Shown: positions 8,024 to 16,664, counted from the stretch's first letter. The stretch: 64,000 nt of DNA from Streptomyces albireticuli (GCF_021228125.1 NZ_JAJQQS010000013.1:62001-126000), one strand, 5' to 3'. A program made the numbers and translations. Notes: generated by a model not told the origin, from the sequence alone.

Positions 8024-8506
8024 ATGAGCAGTACCGAGTCGGCGCGCGAAGAGGTCGACAGGCCTCTGCTGCTGCAACTGGAGCGGCGGCTGAGACAGCT
8101 GATCGAGACGCTCTATCCCGACGAGCGCACCCGCCCGGGCTACGCCCGGCTGGCCAAGGAGATCCGCGAGAACACCGGCGGCGCCATCTCCGCCACGTAT
8201 CTATGGGAGCTGGCCACCGGCAAGAAGCGCAATGTGACGCTGGAGCAGCTCGACATCCTCGCCCAGTTCTTCGGCGTCCCGCTGGAGTACTTCCTCAGCG
8301 ACGAGGTCTGCGAACGCGTCAACACCCAGCTCGCCCTCGCCACCGCACTGCGCGACACCAAGATCCGCAACCTCGCGCTGCGCGCGGAAGGGCTCTCCTC
8401 GGCCAGCCTCGACGCCCTCCTCACCATGGTCACCGAAGCCCGAAAACTACAGAACCTCTCGAACATCGACGATCCGGACCACACCGTCCCCCGTCCCGGG
8501 GGCTGA
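8024..8506 (+). CDS. XRE-family helix-turn-helix regulator
   Basis: A 160-residue DNA-binding protein. The HTH region (about residues 32-85) reads YARLAKEIRENTGG followed by ISATYLWELATGKKRNVT and LDILAQFFGVPLEYFL, typical of XRE regulators with the conserved AxFF/FGVP helix. The C-terminal 75 residues form an uncharacterised helical region. The start is ATG 8024 after GGAAGGACAACGG; the frame is open further upstream without a ribosome site. It is the first gene of a three-gene cassette with an ImmA/IrrE-type peptidase and a 7-TM protein. By analogy with ImmR/ImmA and DdrO/IrrE, the peptidase may cleave or control this regulator. Confidence 0.88.
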   Translation: MSSTESAREEVDRPLLLQLERRLRQLIETLYPDERTRPGYARLAKEIRENTGGAISATYLWELATGKKRNVTLEQLDILAQFFGVPLEYFLSDEVCERVNTQLALATALRDTKIRNLALRAEGLSSASLDALLTMVTEARKLQNLSNIDDPDHTVPRPGG

Positions 8507-8537
8507 ACACCCGGGGCGGGGCGGGGCCCTTCGCCCC

Positions 8538-8606
8538 CGGTGCCGGCCCCGTCCGCCCGTACCACCGGCCGCCGCCGGGGGCCGAGGGCGGACGGGGCCG
8601 GCACCG
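8538..8606. promoter_or_regulatory. Large hairpin (21-bp perfect stem) between regulator and peptidase genes
   Basis: Positions 8538-8558 and 8586-8606 are exact inverse complements around a 27-nt loop. It starts 32 nt after the regulator stop and ends 84 nt before the peptidase start. It has no T tract. In the middle of a co-directional cassette it should act as a partial terminator or attenuator, or as the end of a separate regulator transcript with the peptidase gene on its own promoter. Confidence 0.75.
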
Positions 8607-8690
8607 CGCGAGGGGTTCACGGTCATCGCACGGTCGACGCACGGGGGTGCACGGTCGTTTCTTCCCTCCACGGCAGGCTATGGGAGACAC

Positions 8691-9335
8691 ATGATTACCA
8701 AGTACACCCAACTGCACCGGCGCTGCCAGGCCGTGCTGGACCAGCTGACGCTACCGCGCCCCTTCTCCATCGACGCCCTCTGCCGCGAACTCTCCCGCAC
8801 CCGCGACCGCCCCCTCCACCTCCACGCCCTGCCCGACCAGGCCGCCGACGGCAACATCTGCGGACTCTGGCTCGCCACCCCCACCGACGACCACATCTTC
8901 TACGAACAACGCACCACACAAGTCCACCAAGAACACATCATCCTCCACGAGATCGGACACATGCTCTTCGACCACCACGGAATCCGCCCCACCACCCCAC
9001 CACCCGGCATCCTCACGAGTACGGGCTCGAGAGCTCCCACCGGAGCGGGGACGAGATCTACCGCCGCCACGGAAGCGGGCGCCGAAGTCCGTGGCGAAGG
9101 CACGGCGGCCGAGGGGAACGCCGGCGTCCAGGCGCTGCTGCCCGACCTCAGCCCCCAGCTCATCCAAAGACTCCTCGGCCGCGCCAGCTACACCACCCGC
9201 CAGGAACAAGAAGCCGAGATGCTCGCCACCCTCCTCCGCCTCCGCGCCTCCACCCTCCCCGAGACCGGCACACCCCAGGGTGTGCTGGGACGTCTCGGCG
9301 CGGCTCTGGGAGCACCGGTCACCGATGTCCGCTGA
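8691..9335 (+). CDS. ImmA/IrrE-family metallopeptidase
   Basis: A 214-residue protein with the zinc signature HEIGH (His86-Glu87-Ile88-Gly89-His90), in the context ILHEIGHMLFDHHG. The third ligand is probably a glutamate in EQEAEMLATLL, where the family carries an E-x2-A-x2-A-like helix. A low-complexity Ser/Thr/Gly/Ala linker (about residues 103-135) interrupts the domain. Relatives cleave XRE repressors to induce mobile-element or DNA-damage genes. The start is ATG 8691. Its 3' end overlaps the next gene by 11 nt, so the peptidase and membrane protein are translationally coupled. Confidence 0.88.
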   Translation: MITKYTQLHRRCQAVLDQLTLPRPFSIDALCRELSRTRDRPLHLHALPDQAADGNICGLWLATPTDDHIFYEQRTTQVHQEHIILHEIGHMLFDHHGIRPTTPPPGILTSTGSRAPTGAGTRSTAATEAGAEVRGEGTAAEGNAGVQALLPDLSPQLIQRLLGRASYTTRQEQEAEMLATLLRLRASTLPETGTPQGVLGRLGAALGAPVTDVR

Positions 9336-10569
9336 TCTCGCCACCGCCGGCCAGGAGCTCCAGTACGTCGGCACCGGCCTGCTCTGGCTCGCCGTCGCCC
9401 TGCGCGCCGGCCCCTCCCTGCGCTCACCCGAACGCCGAGGGCTGTGGCTCGCGGTCGCCACGGCCGCCGTGGCCATGACCCTCAACCTGCCCGAGGCGGC
9501 CCGCCTCGCCCAGCGGGTCACCGGCTCCGCCCACACCACCGCGCTCATCCGCAACCTCAGTGGGGTCCTGTCCGCCGGGGCCGTCCTCTACTTCGTCACC
9601 GCCACCACCGGCAGCCGCCGGCTCCGGAACCGCTTGTCCCTCGCCACGGCGGGCGCCCTCGCCGCTCTCGTCGTCCTCGATCTGGCCGCGCCGCCCCACC
9701 AGGAACACACGATCCCCCACAGCGGTGCCCCCGTCCCCTCCACCGCCTACTGGCTGGTGATGATCGCTAGTCATCTCGCCGCGAACATCTCGTGCGCCCA
9801 CCTGTGCTGGCGCTACGGCAGGCAGGCGGACAGCCGTTCCCTGAAGATCGGTCTGAGCACCTTCGGTGCGGGCACCGCCTTCGCCGGGCTCTTCTGGACG
9901 GGCCACCTGGCCCATCTCCTGACCGGCACGGAAGCGCCCCTCCCCTACCTGCCGTTCCTCATGGCCCTCCACGCCATCCTGCGCGCGACCGCTCTGCTCA
10001 CCCCCACCCTGGCCACCTCCCGTCAGACCCTTACGGACGTCACCACGATCTGGCGTCTTCATCCCCTTTGGCGCGACCTCATCGAAGCCGCTCCCCATGT
10101 CGCCTTCACCACGCCCCGTCCGCGCCTCCTCGAAGTCCTCAAGCCCCCGCTCCCCTACCACCTCCTCGCCTACCGCAAGATCATCGAGACCCACGACGCC
10201 ATCCTGGCCCTCCACCCCCACACCCCGCCCGGCACACCGGGCATGACGGACGCCCCGGCCGGAGGGACCTGCCTCCACGCCGCCCCCGCCGGTACGGGCG
10301 GCGGTTGCACCGAATGCGCCGCCGTCTCCCTCGCCCGCGCCCTCACCCACGCGCGCCGCGCCAAACTCGCCGGACAGCCTCCCACCCCCCGCCCGGAGGC
10401 CCCGCACTCCACGCCGCCCACCACCCTCACCGCCGAGACCCGTTTCCTCCTGGCCCTCGCCCGCCACTACCGCGCGGGGACGCGCCCGGAGACGGGGGTC
10501 CGAGGTCCTGACGGGGAGTCCGGCACGACAGCGCAACCGGCCGGCCGGGACCGCGAATGCCTTGAGTGA
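9325..10569 (+). CDS. MAB_1171c-like seven-TM membrane protein
   Basis: A 414-residue protein. About seven hydrophobic segments occupy the first 230 residues (roughly 13-30, 38-55, 70-90, 103-122, 142-160, 178-197 and 212-232). They are followed by a 180-residue cytoplasmic tail with WRLHPLWRDLIEA and a Cys/His-containing stretch (CLHAAPAGTGGGCTEC). The architecture matches the family annotated as MAB_1171c putative transporter, which commonly follows XRE and ImmA/IrrE genes in Streptomyces. Transport has not been shown; a membrane sensor for the peptidase is equally possible. ATG 9325 overlaps the peptidase gene by 11 nt. Confidence 0.82.
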   Translation: MSADLATAGQELQYVGTGLLWLAVALRAGPSLRSPERRGLWLAVATAAVAMTLNLPEAARLAQRVTGSAHTTALIRNLSGVLSAGAVLYFVTATTGSRRLRNRLSLATAGALAALVVLDLAAPPHQEHTIPHSGAPVPSTAYWLVMIASHLAANISCAHLCWRYGRQADSRSLKIGLSTFGAGTAFAGLFWTGHLAHLLTGTEAPLPYLPFLMALHAILRATALLTPTLATSRQTLTDVTTIWRLHPLWRDLIEAAPHVAFTTPRPRLLEVLKPPLPYHLLAYRKIIETHDAILALHPHTPPGTPGMTDAPAGGTCLHAAPAGTGGGCTECAAVSLARALTHARRAKLAGQPPTPRPEAPHSTPPTTLTAETRFLLALARHYRAGTRPETGVRGPDGESGTTAQPAGRDRECLE

Positions 10570-10655
10570 TCCGGCCGGAGACCCTCACCCTTACGGGTCA
10601 CGGGCCGGAACGCCTCAATAGGCTGTGCCCTAAACCGAACCGGAAAGGGTGACGG

Positions 10656-11063
10656 ATGGCCACATGGGGACTGGTCCTCGAAACGACCGTGGGAATGGGC
10701 GACCGCAAGCACGCCGAGGCATACGTCGTGGCACACGTGGACGGCACGCGCGAGGAGGCCCTGGCAGAGTTGGAGAGGCGGGCCCGGCGCTATGTACCCG
10801 AGCACCCGAGAAGCCCCAAGCGGCGGCGGCTCTTCCGGGAGAGCGACGGCTTCCTGCTGGTCATCGACGGCGCCTGGCAGTCCTACAGCGCACGCTTCAC
10901 GATCGGGGAACTGCTGGACGACAGCGACGCGCCCGCGCCGGCCGTCCCGTACGAGGAGCCCGAGCCGGAGCCCGTGGAGGAAGTGCCGGTGCCGTCGGAC
11001 GCGCGGTACGACGACGGTGTGCCGGTGAAACCGGCGTGGCTGGGTCGCACCGATCTGCCGTGA
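10656..11063 (+). CDS. Conserved actinomycete hypothetical protein, 135 aa
   Basis: Not recognised as a characterised family. A basic, mixed alpha/beta N-terminal domain of about 90 residues (LVLETTVGMGDRKHAEAY, LLVIDGAWQSYSARF) is followed by an acidic, Pro/Glu-rich tail (PYEEPEPEPVEEVPVP). There are no membrane segments or cysteine motifs. The ATG at 10656 follows AAAGGGTGACGG. It stands alone between the membrane protein and the phosphatase gene. The sharp switch from basic body to acidic tail suggests protein or nucleic-acid binding, but this is a guess. Confidence 0.75.
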   Translation: MATWGLVLETTVGMGDRKHAEAYVVAHVDGTREEALAELERRARRYVPEHPRSPKRRRLFRESDGFLLVIDGAWQSYSARFTIGELLDDSDAPAPAVPYEEPEPEPVEEVPVPSDARYDDGVPVKPAWLGRTDLP

Positions 11064-11109
11064 CGGCCCGGCGGCCGTCCCCGCCGAGGGAATCCGGCCG
11101 ACGGATGCC

Positions 11110-11124
11110 TAGAGTGTGCGGGTG
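11110..11124 (+). promoter_or_regulatory. -10 element giving a probably leaderless phosphatase mRNA
   Basis: TAGAGT at 11110-11115 is a good -10 hexamer. Transcription starting seven bases further on would begin at the GTG of 11122. No ribosome site precedes the gene. No clear -35 is seen. Confidence 0.45.
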
Positions 11125-11847
11125 AGACGACACATCGCATTCGAGCGCCTGCACAACTTCCGGGATCTGGGCGGCTATCGCGCCCAGGACGGCCGCACGC
11201 TGCGCTGGGGACGGCTGTACCGGTCCGACGCGCTTTCGAAGCTTCGGGGAGCCGACTGGGAGGCCTTCCGCGCCCTGGGCATACGCACCGTCATCGATCT
11301 GCGTTACCCATGGGAGATCGAGGCCAGGGGCCGGGTGCCCGAGGCCGACGGAATGGCCTACGTGAACCTCAGCGTGGAGCACCGCCCTTACGACCAGGCG
11401 GAGATCGACCCCGGTCTCGACCCGTGGCGGTTCCTCGCCGACCGCTACGCCGAGGTCGCCCTGGACGGCGCCGAGGAACTGCGGCAGGCGCTGGAGGTCA
11501 TCGCGGCCGGGGACGGCCCGCAGGTCTTCCACTGCGCTTCCGGCAAGGACCGTACCGGTCTGTTGGCCGCCCTGGTGCTGTCACTCCTGGGCGTGGGCGT
11601 GGACGACATCGCCGAGGACTTCGCGCTCACCGAGCGGGCCACGGAGCGGCTGATCGCGGACTGGAAGGCCGCCCACCCGGGCCGGACCTTGACGTGGCCC
11701 GGCTACGGGCGGGCCCCGGAGGAGATCATCCGGCTGTTCCTGTCCGACCTCGCCGAGACCTACGGTTCCGTGCGCGACTACGCGGTCAAGCACGTGGGCG
11801 TGGACGAGGCCCTGATCGACCGGCTGCGCGACCGGCTCCTGGACTGA
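11122..11847 (+). CDS. Tyrosine-protein phosphatase (HCxxGKDRTG type)
   Basis: A 241-residue cytoplasmic phosphatase of the bacterial LipA/PTP-like family. The signature loop HCASGKDRTG carries nucleophile Cys138 and the P-loop Arg. The N-terminal NFRDLGGY and the LYRSDALSKL element are hallmarks of the family. Likely substrates are phosphotyrosine or phosphoinositides; the true one is unknown. The start chosen is GTG 11122, matching the predicted transcript 5' end; GTG 11116 is the alternative. It converges on the lipoprotein gene, with a strong hairpin between them. Confidence 0.92.
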   Translation: MRRHIAFERLHNFRDLGGYRAQDGRTLRWGRLYRSDALSKLRGADWEAFRALGIRTVIDLRYPWEIEARGRVPEADGMAYVNLSVEHRPYDQAEIDPGLDPWRFLADRYAEVALDGAEELRQALEVIAAGDGPQVFHCASGKDRTGLLAALVLSLLGVGVDDIAEDFALTERATERLIADWKAAHPGRTLTWPGYGRAPEEIIRLFLSDLAETYGSVRDYAVKHVGVDEALIDRLRDRLLD

Positions 11848-11911
11848 GGGGCCGCGACGGCGGGGCGGGGGACGTCCGGCGGTTAAGTCCCGACGGGCGG
11901 CCCCGTCCCCG

Positions 11912-11944
11912 CTACGGGCCGGGGCCGGCCGCCCCGGCCCGTAG
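11912..11944. terminator. Bidirectional terminator hairpin
   Basis: A 14-bp perfect stem (11912-11925 with 11931-11944) and a 5-nt loop lie between the convergent phosphatase and lipoprotein genes. It contains the arm CTACGGGCCGGGGC and has no U tract, as is common in high-GC actinomycetes. Confidence 0.75.
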
Positions 11945-11946
11945 GA

Positions 11947-12573
11947 CTACTTGTCGGCCTTCGACGCCTGCTCGGCGACGGTGGCCGTGGCCCGCTTCCC
12001 GTCCTGGACCTGCTGGAGCCGCTTCAGCGTGGTGGCGAGCATGTCCTGGGTCCCGGTGGTGTCGCCCCCGGGGTAGTCGAACGTCACCCTGATGGTGACG
12101 ACGCCGGAACGGCTGAAGCCGTAGACGTTGTCCTTGCTGAGCCCGGGGTTGACGACGAGGACGCTTTCGTCCCCCACCTTCTTCTTGAGGGCTTCTTCCT
12201 TGTCCGACTCCTTGCCCTTCCACTCCGTGTAGGAGCTCTTGGCGTTCTCAGGCGTGTCGAAGAGGCAGATGGACACCTGCATCATGTTGTTGGTCGAGCC
12301 CTTGTACATGTACGTGCCCTCGCTGCCGCGCACCCAGCCCTTGGGGGACTTGTCCTTGTCCGCGCAGTACTCGGCCTTGCTTATCTCGCCCTTGGCGCGG
12401 TACGGCTCCCAACCGGGGATCAGCTCGCCCACTCCCGGGACCGCCTGGGTGAGCTCGCCCTGTCCCAGCTGCTTCGTGATGGGCTTGGATTCCTCGTCCG
12501 AGCCGGAGGAGCAGGAGGTGAGGGCGAGGACGCCCAGGGCGGTGGCGAGAGCGGTGGTGCGCATGCGTGACAT
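11947..12573 (-). CDS. Secreted lipoprotein, 208 aa, unknown function
   Basis: The N-terminus has a short basic region, a hydrophobic stretch and lipobox LALTSC, after which comes a Ser/Gly-rich linker. The mature part contains a few Cys (EYCADKDKS, SICLF) and a Lys-rich region. It looks like a DUF3558-like extracytoplasmic lipoprotein, but no specific family is claimed. The start chosen is ATG 12573 because a TAGGGT -10 (12580-12585 on the complement) places the transcript 5' end there; GTG 12579 is the alternative. It is expected to be anchored on the outer face of the membrane. Confidence 0.8.
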   Translation of the reverse strand: MSRMRTTALATALGVLALTSCSSGSDEESKPITKQLGQGELTQAVPGVGELIPGWEPYRAKGEISKAEYCADKDKSPKGWVRGSEGTYMYKGSTNNMMQVSICLFDTPENAKSSYTEWKGKESDKEEALKKKVGDESVLVVNPGLSKDNVYGFSRSGVVTIRVTFDYPGGDTTGTQDMLATTLKRLQQVQDGKRATATVAEQASKADK

Positions 12574-12579
12574 GCACAC

Positions 12580-12585
12580 ACCCTA
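12580..12585 (-). promoter_or_regulatory. -10 hexamer for the leaderless lipoprotein gene
   Basis: TAGGGT on the complement ends seven bases before the ATG at 12573, so the mRNA would begin at the start codon. Confidence 0.45.
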
Positions 12586-12658
12586 TCCAGTGGGTGGTCC
12601 GGCCGCTCACCCCGGAGATCGCCGCCGGAACACCCCCTGCCCGAGGACGGAGGACCGG

Positions 12659-13279
12659 TCAGAAGTCGTAGGGCTTGGCCGTGTTCCAGTTGGTGACGTC
12701 GGCGTCGGACCAGGTGAACTTCGAGGGGATGCCCTTGGCGTCGAAGGAGGTCAGCTCGCTCGCCGGGCCCGTGTCGCCCGTCAGGTCGCGCATGGCGATG
12801 CTGAAGTCCTCGGCGGTGCGGGTGGGCGCGCCGTCCGTGAAGAGGTTCACGGCCGAGTAGACCTTGCCGCCGGGCCGGACCGTGATGCGGGTCGTGCCAC
12901 CGGGGGCGTCCTTGGCCGAGTGCGGCAGGACGTTCGCGGTGTCGCCCAGGATGACGGACGGGGACGACGTGACCCAGCACGGCTTCGAGTCCGCGTTCGT
13001 CGCCGTGATGAGCAGGTGCTCCCCGCGCTGCTTCGGGAAGCGGTGCAGGACGGAGTAGGACATCTCACCGCCGTCGCACGCGCGGGTGGCCGTGGGACCG
13101 GCGGCCGAGAAGGAGGCGGCGGCATGGGGCGCGGCGGACGTGCGGGGCGCCGGCCGGCTCCCCGCACCCGTGTCGGCCGGGCCGGCACTCGCGGGGCCGC
13201 CGAAGGCGGTCATGGCCAGCGTGACGGCGGCGGTGGCGGTGGCCGTCAGGGCCGCGGTGCGGGTTCGAGATGTACGCAT
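12659..13279 (-). CDS. Secreted DUF4232-type protein
   Basis: A 206-residue exported protein. The signal sequence (RTSRTRTAALTATATAAVTLAMTAFGGPASA, residues 2-32 described in parts) has basic residues, a hydrophobic core and an AxA cleavage site. The mature domain has two Cys (RACDGG and KPCWV) that probably pair, and a beta-rich Ig-like pattern (HLLITATNADSKPC, TRITVRPGGKVYSAV). This matches DUF4232, common in Streptomyces secreted and lipoproteins. ATG 13279 follows GGGAGAGCAG; an upstream in-frame extension lacks a ribosome site. Function is unknown. Confidence 0.83.
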   Translation of the reverse strand: MRTSRTRTAALTATATAAVTLAMTAFGGPASAGPADTGAGSRPAPRTSAAPHAAASFSAAGPTATRACDGGEMSYSVLHRFPKQRGEHLLITATNADSKPCWVTSSPSVILGDTANVLPHSAKDAPGGTTRITVRPGGKVYSAVNLFTDGAPTRTAEDFSIAMRDLTGDTGPASELTSFDAKGIPSKFTWSDADVTNWNTAKPYDF

Positions 13280-13473
13280 AAGGCTGCTCTCCCATTGGCT
13301 GCGCTGTTCACGGCGGTGTTCTGCCGCGAGAGCCAGTCTGGAGAGGCCCGCTGCCGTTCCGCTCACGCGCGGCTCACGTCCCACCGACGCGGCCGCGGGC
13401 GACGGCGGCGGGGCGACGTTGGGACGCGGGGGTCATGAGACCCGTTCACCCGGCCGCGCGCGACGGCGCCCGG

Positions 13474-16212
13474 TCAGTGCCGTGCCATGAGACCTCTCGA
13501 CGCCGCGTCGTGCCGCGCCCGGAACCCCTCGTCCGCCGACACCTTGAGCAGCGCCCTGAGCGCCCGTACCGCCCCGTCCTCGTAGCCGGACGACTCCGCC
13601 TCCCGTGCCGCCAGGTCGAGCCGCCGGATGCCCCCGTCCTCGTCCCCGAGCCCCAGCAGCGCCTCTCCCATGGTCGTGAGCAACAGCACCCGGGACACGG
13701 CCGCCGTTCCGGCGACCCCGTCGAAGGCGAGGGCCTCGGTGGCCGTGTCGAGGGCCGCGCGGTACTCCCCGGCCTGGAGACGGTGCTGCGCGAGATGCTG
13801 GAGGGCAAGTCGTTCGGTGGTCCGGTCGCGGGCACCACGCGCCAGCCCCGCCGCCCGTGCGCACCCCTCCGCGGCGCCGGCCGGGTCGCCGAGCGCCGCC
13901 TGCGCCAGGGACAGAGCGACCAGCGCGGTCGCCTCACCGCTCGGATCGCCCGCCCGGGCCGCGAGCGCGGGGGCGCCCTCCATACGGGTCAGCGCCGCCG
14001 TCGCGTGCCCTTCCGCCAGCAGCACCCAGCCGAGCACGGACCGCGCCCGCGCCTCTCCGCGCGGATCGGCGTCGGCGCGTGCCGCTTCGACCGCGGTCTC
14101 CAGGAGGGGGGCCCAGCCGTCCAGCACCCGCCACACGATCAGCGGCCACTGCGCCATGACGATCCGCCAGGTCCGGCCGTGCAGTCCGGCCGCGCGCGAC
14201 GCGGCCGCCGCCAGCGCGAGGTCGTCCCGCTCGGCCGCGTACCAGGCGACGGCGTCGGCGCGGGTGGCGAACTCCCTTACGGCGGCGGGTGCATGGAAAT
14301 CCGCCGGCATGGCGAAGCACGCCTCGTTGCCGGGCTCGGCCACGGCCGCGGCGGCGAGGGCGGTGGCGACGTAGTGATCGAGTACGCGCGGGAGGGCGTC
14401 GGGCCCGGCGTCCATGCCGCGCGCGTAGAGCCGTACGAGATCGTGCAGCACCCAGCGGCCGGGCGCGGTCTCCGTGACGAGGTGCGCGGTGTCCAGCCGT
14501 TCGAGGGCCGCCTCGGCGGTCGCCGGGTCCGTGCCCGCCAGGGCCGCCACCGCGTAGGTGTCGAAGTGCGCGCCGGGGTGGCGGCCGAGGTGGGCGAAGT
14601 GGTGGGAGACGTGCGTGGGGAGCTGTCGTGTGGTGAGGCGCAGCGCCGCCCGGACGCCGGTGTCCTCCACGTCCAGCAGGTTCAGCCGGCGCGTCGCGTC
14701 GGACAGTTCGGCGTTCATCGCGCTCAGCGTCCGGTCCGGCCGGTCGGCGAGCCTGGCGGCGGCCACCCGCAGCGCGAGCGGCAGTCCGCCGCAGAGCTCG
14801 GCCGTCCGTCGCGCGGCCTCCGGCTCCGCGCGCACGCGTTCCTCGCCGAGCACCCCGGCGAGGAGCGCCGTGCCGTCCTCCGGGCCGAGCACGTCCACGG
14901 GCACGGGCCGGGCGGCGTCGGTGGCGATCAGCCCGCGCAGCCGGTTCCTGCTGGTGACGACGGTGACGCAGCGGGGTCCGCCCGGCAGGAGCGACGCTAC
15001 CTGCGCGGAGTCGCGCGCGTTGTCGAGCACGACGAGGAGCCGGCGGTCGGCGACGAGCGAGCGGAACAGCGCCGCCGCGCGGTTCGCCGACTCCGGTATC
15101 CGCCGTCGGTCGACGCCGAGCGCCGCGAGGAACTCGCGCAGCACCTCGATGACCGTCGGCTCGCCCGTGCCGCCGAAGCCGCGCAGGTCGGCGTAGAGCC
15201 GCCCGTCGGGGAACCCGGCCCGGCCCCGGTGCGCCCAGCGCACGACGAGAGCGGTCTTCCCGACCCCCGCGGGGCCGGTGACCAGGCAGACGGGTGCCTC
15301 GCCCGCGGCGGCCCGGGACAGGGCGGCGAGCTCGGCCGCCCGCCCGTGGAAGCCGCGCGGCGCGCGTGGCAGCAGGTCGGGCACTTCGGCGCCGGGGACG
15401 GCCGGTGGTGCGGGGTCGGGGGGCGGGGCGAGCGTGGTGGAGGCTCGGGACGGGGTCGCGGTGGGGTCGTCCGCCTCGCCGCGTAGAGCCGCGGTGTAAG
15501 CGTCCGTCAGTTCCCGGCCGGGGTCGACGCCCAGCTCGTCGGCGAGCAGTCGCCGGGTGCGGTGGAACCAGTCGAGCGCCTCCGGCCTGCGGCCCGCCTT
15601 CCGGAGCGCTTCCACGAGGGCCGCGGCCAGCGACTCGCGCAGGGGGTGGGCGGTCGCCTCCGCGCGCAGGACGGCGGCGGCCCGGGCGTGCTCGCCCAGC
15701 CGCGCGTACCCGTGGGCCAGTTGCTCCACCGAGGCGATCCGGAGGTCCTCCAACGCGTGCGCGGCGGCCTGGAGGGGCGGGCTCGGGTACGCGTCGGCAA
15801 GCGCGGGCCCCCGCCACAGGGACAGTGCTTCCCGGTACGTCGCCACCGCGTCGGCCGGGGCGCGCTGGTCGCGGGCCCGGGTCACCAGTTCCTCGAAGCG
15901 GTGGGCGTCCAGCAGGGTCTCCGGCATCCGCAGGGCGTAGGCCGCGCCCTGCGTGATCAGCTCGACACCGCACGACCGGGCGTCGACTCCGGCCAGCAGG
16001 GCCCGTAGCCTCGACACGTGGCCCTGGACGACTCCTCGGGCGCGTGCCGGCGGTTCGTGGTCCCACAGAGAGGCCGTCAGCCGCTCGACCGGGACGGGGC
16101 GGTTGGGGCTCAGCAGCAGCGCGGCGAGCAGGCTGCGCCGCTTGGCGGGGCCGAGCGGGAGGTCGCCGGCCCCGGTGACGGCCGACACCGCCCCGAGTAT
16201 CCGGAATTCCAT
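13474..16212 (-). CDS. AfsR-like SARP transcriptional regulator with NB-ARC ATPase domain
   Basis: A 912-residue regulator. Order of domains: OmpR-type winged helix (about 1-95, beginning MEFRILGAVS and containing LGPAKRRSLLAALLL), bacterial transcriptional activation domain (about 96-250, ending near LADELGVDPGRELTDAY), a Pro-rich linker, an NB-ARC/STAND ATPase with Walker A GPAGVGKTAL (near 312-319) and LLVVLDNARD, and a TPR-like C-terminal half. Such proteins activate antibiotic genes in response to nucleotide state or phosphorylation. The start is ATG 16212 after AGGAGGCG. No biosynthetic genes touch it, so its targets lie elsewhere; the repeats at 2489-2517 are one candidate. Confidence 0.92.
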   Translation of the reverse strand: MEFRILGAVSAVTGAGDLPLGPAKRRSLLAALLLSPNRPVPVERLTASLWDHEPPARARGVVQGHVSRLRALLAGVDARSCGVELITQGAAYALRMPETLLDAHRFEELVTRARDQRAPADAVATYREALSLWRGPALADAYPSPPLQAAAHALEDLRIASVEQLAHGYARLGEHARAAAVLRAEATAHPLRESLAAALVEALRKAGRRPEALDWFHRTRRLLADELGVDPGRELTDAYTAALRGEADDPTATPSRASTTLAPPPDPAPPAVPGAEVPDLLPRAPRGFHGRAAELAALSRAAAGEAPVCLVTGPAGVGKTALVVRWAHRGRAGFPDGRLYADLRGFGGTGEPTVIEVLREFLAALGVDRRRIPESANRAAALFRSLVADRRLLVVLDNARDSAQVASLLPGGPRCVTVVTSRNRLRGLIATDAARPVPVDVLGPEDGTALLAGVLGEERVRAEPEAARRTAELCGGLPLALRVAAARLADRPDRTLSAMNAELSDATRRLNLLDVEDTGVRAALRLTTRQLPTHVSHHFAHLGRHPGAHFDTYAVAALAGTDPATAEAALERLDTAHLVTETAPGRWVLHDLVRLYARGMDAGPDALPRVLDHYVATALAAAAVAEPGNEACFAMPADFHAPAAVREFATRADAVAWYAAERDDLALAAAASRAAGLHGRTWRIVMAQWPLIVWRVLDGWAPLLETAVEAARADADPRGEARARSVLGWVLLAEGHATAALTRMEGAPALAARAGDPSGEATALVALSLAQAALGDPAGAAEGCARAAGLARGARDRTTERLALQHLAQHRLQAGEYRAALDTATEALAFDGVAGTAAVSRVLLLTTMGEALLGLGDEDGGIRRLDLAAREAESSGYEDGAVRALRALLKVSADEGFRARHDAASRGLMARH

Positions 16213-16463
16213 CGACCGAGCGCCTCCTAGCAGCAAAGATCCAGGATACGCGGGTACGGGAGGGCCACCCGGATTCCGGGGCACCGGAGCCGTGCCGGGC
16301 AGGGTGAGGTCCGCCCGCCGCGGTGTCCGTCCGGCCACGGACGCACCTCCGCGGGGCCCGGGGCGCCGGGTCGGGTCAGGGGTGCCGAGCGGGTCAGGGG
16401 TGCCGGGTCGGGTCCGGAGGACGGCAGGCATCATGAGGGTCCGATTCCGAAGGAGCACCATTG
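16213..16463. repeat. Intergenic region upstream of the SARP gene with an 18-bp-period direct repeat
   Basis: A 250-bp divergent intergenic region without a convincing gene. CGGGTCAGGGGTGCCG occurs twice, at 16372-16387 and 16390-16405, with a partial third copy after it. It may hold the promoters of both the SARP gene and the rightward unknown pair. Confidence 0.6.
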
Positions 16464-16664
16464 GTGAGCATCATCCGTGACCCCGCGCACGGCGAAGGGG
16501 ACACGGCAGCGTCGGCAGCGGAGACGCACCGCGCGGCGGACACGGCCGCCGAGGGCGAGGGGCCCGTAGGGCACCCCTCGCTCCCTCCGCGCCTCGGCCA
16601 CCCGGCCGGAAGGTCCGCCCCGTGGGCGGCCGGCAGCCCGTACGGAGGCGTGCCGCGCCGGTGA
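16464..16664 (+). CDS. Small hypothetical protein, 66 aa, coupled to the next gene
   Basis: GTG 16464 follows AAGGAG with an 8-nt spacer, a strong ribosome site. The stop (16662-16664) overlaps the GTG of the next gene as GTGA. The peptide starts VSIIRDPAHGEG and becomes Ala/Pro/Gly-rich, with no domain recognised. Codon use is less regular than in neighbours. The coupling signal and ribosome site are the evidence; the alternative is a spurious frame with the next gene starting at GTG 16622. Confidence 0.45.
   Translation: MSIIRDPAHGEGDTAASAAETHRAADTAAEGEGPVGHPSLPPRLGHPAGRSAPWAAGSPYGGVPRR

Noticed and set aside
16622..16660. GTG 16622 as start of the helical-repeat protein
   Set aside because: GTG 16661 gives a 4-nt overlap with the stop of a small gene that has its own strong ribosome site; the extra 13 residues are Arg/Gly-rich. 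Kept as a possibility only.
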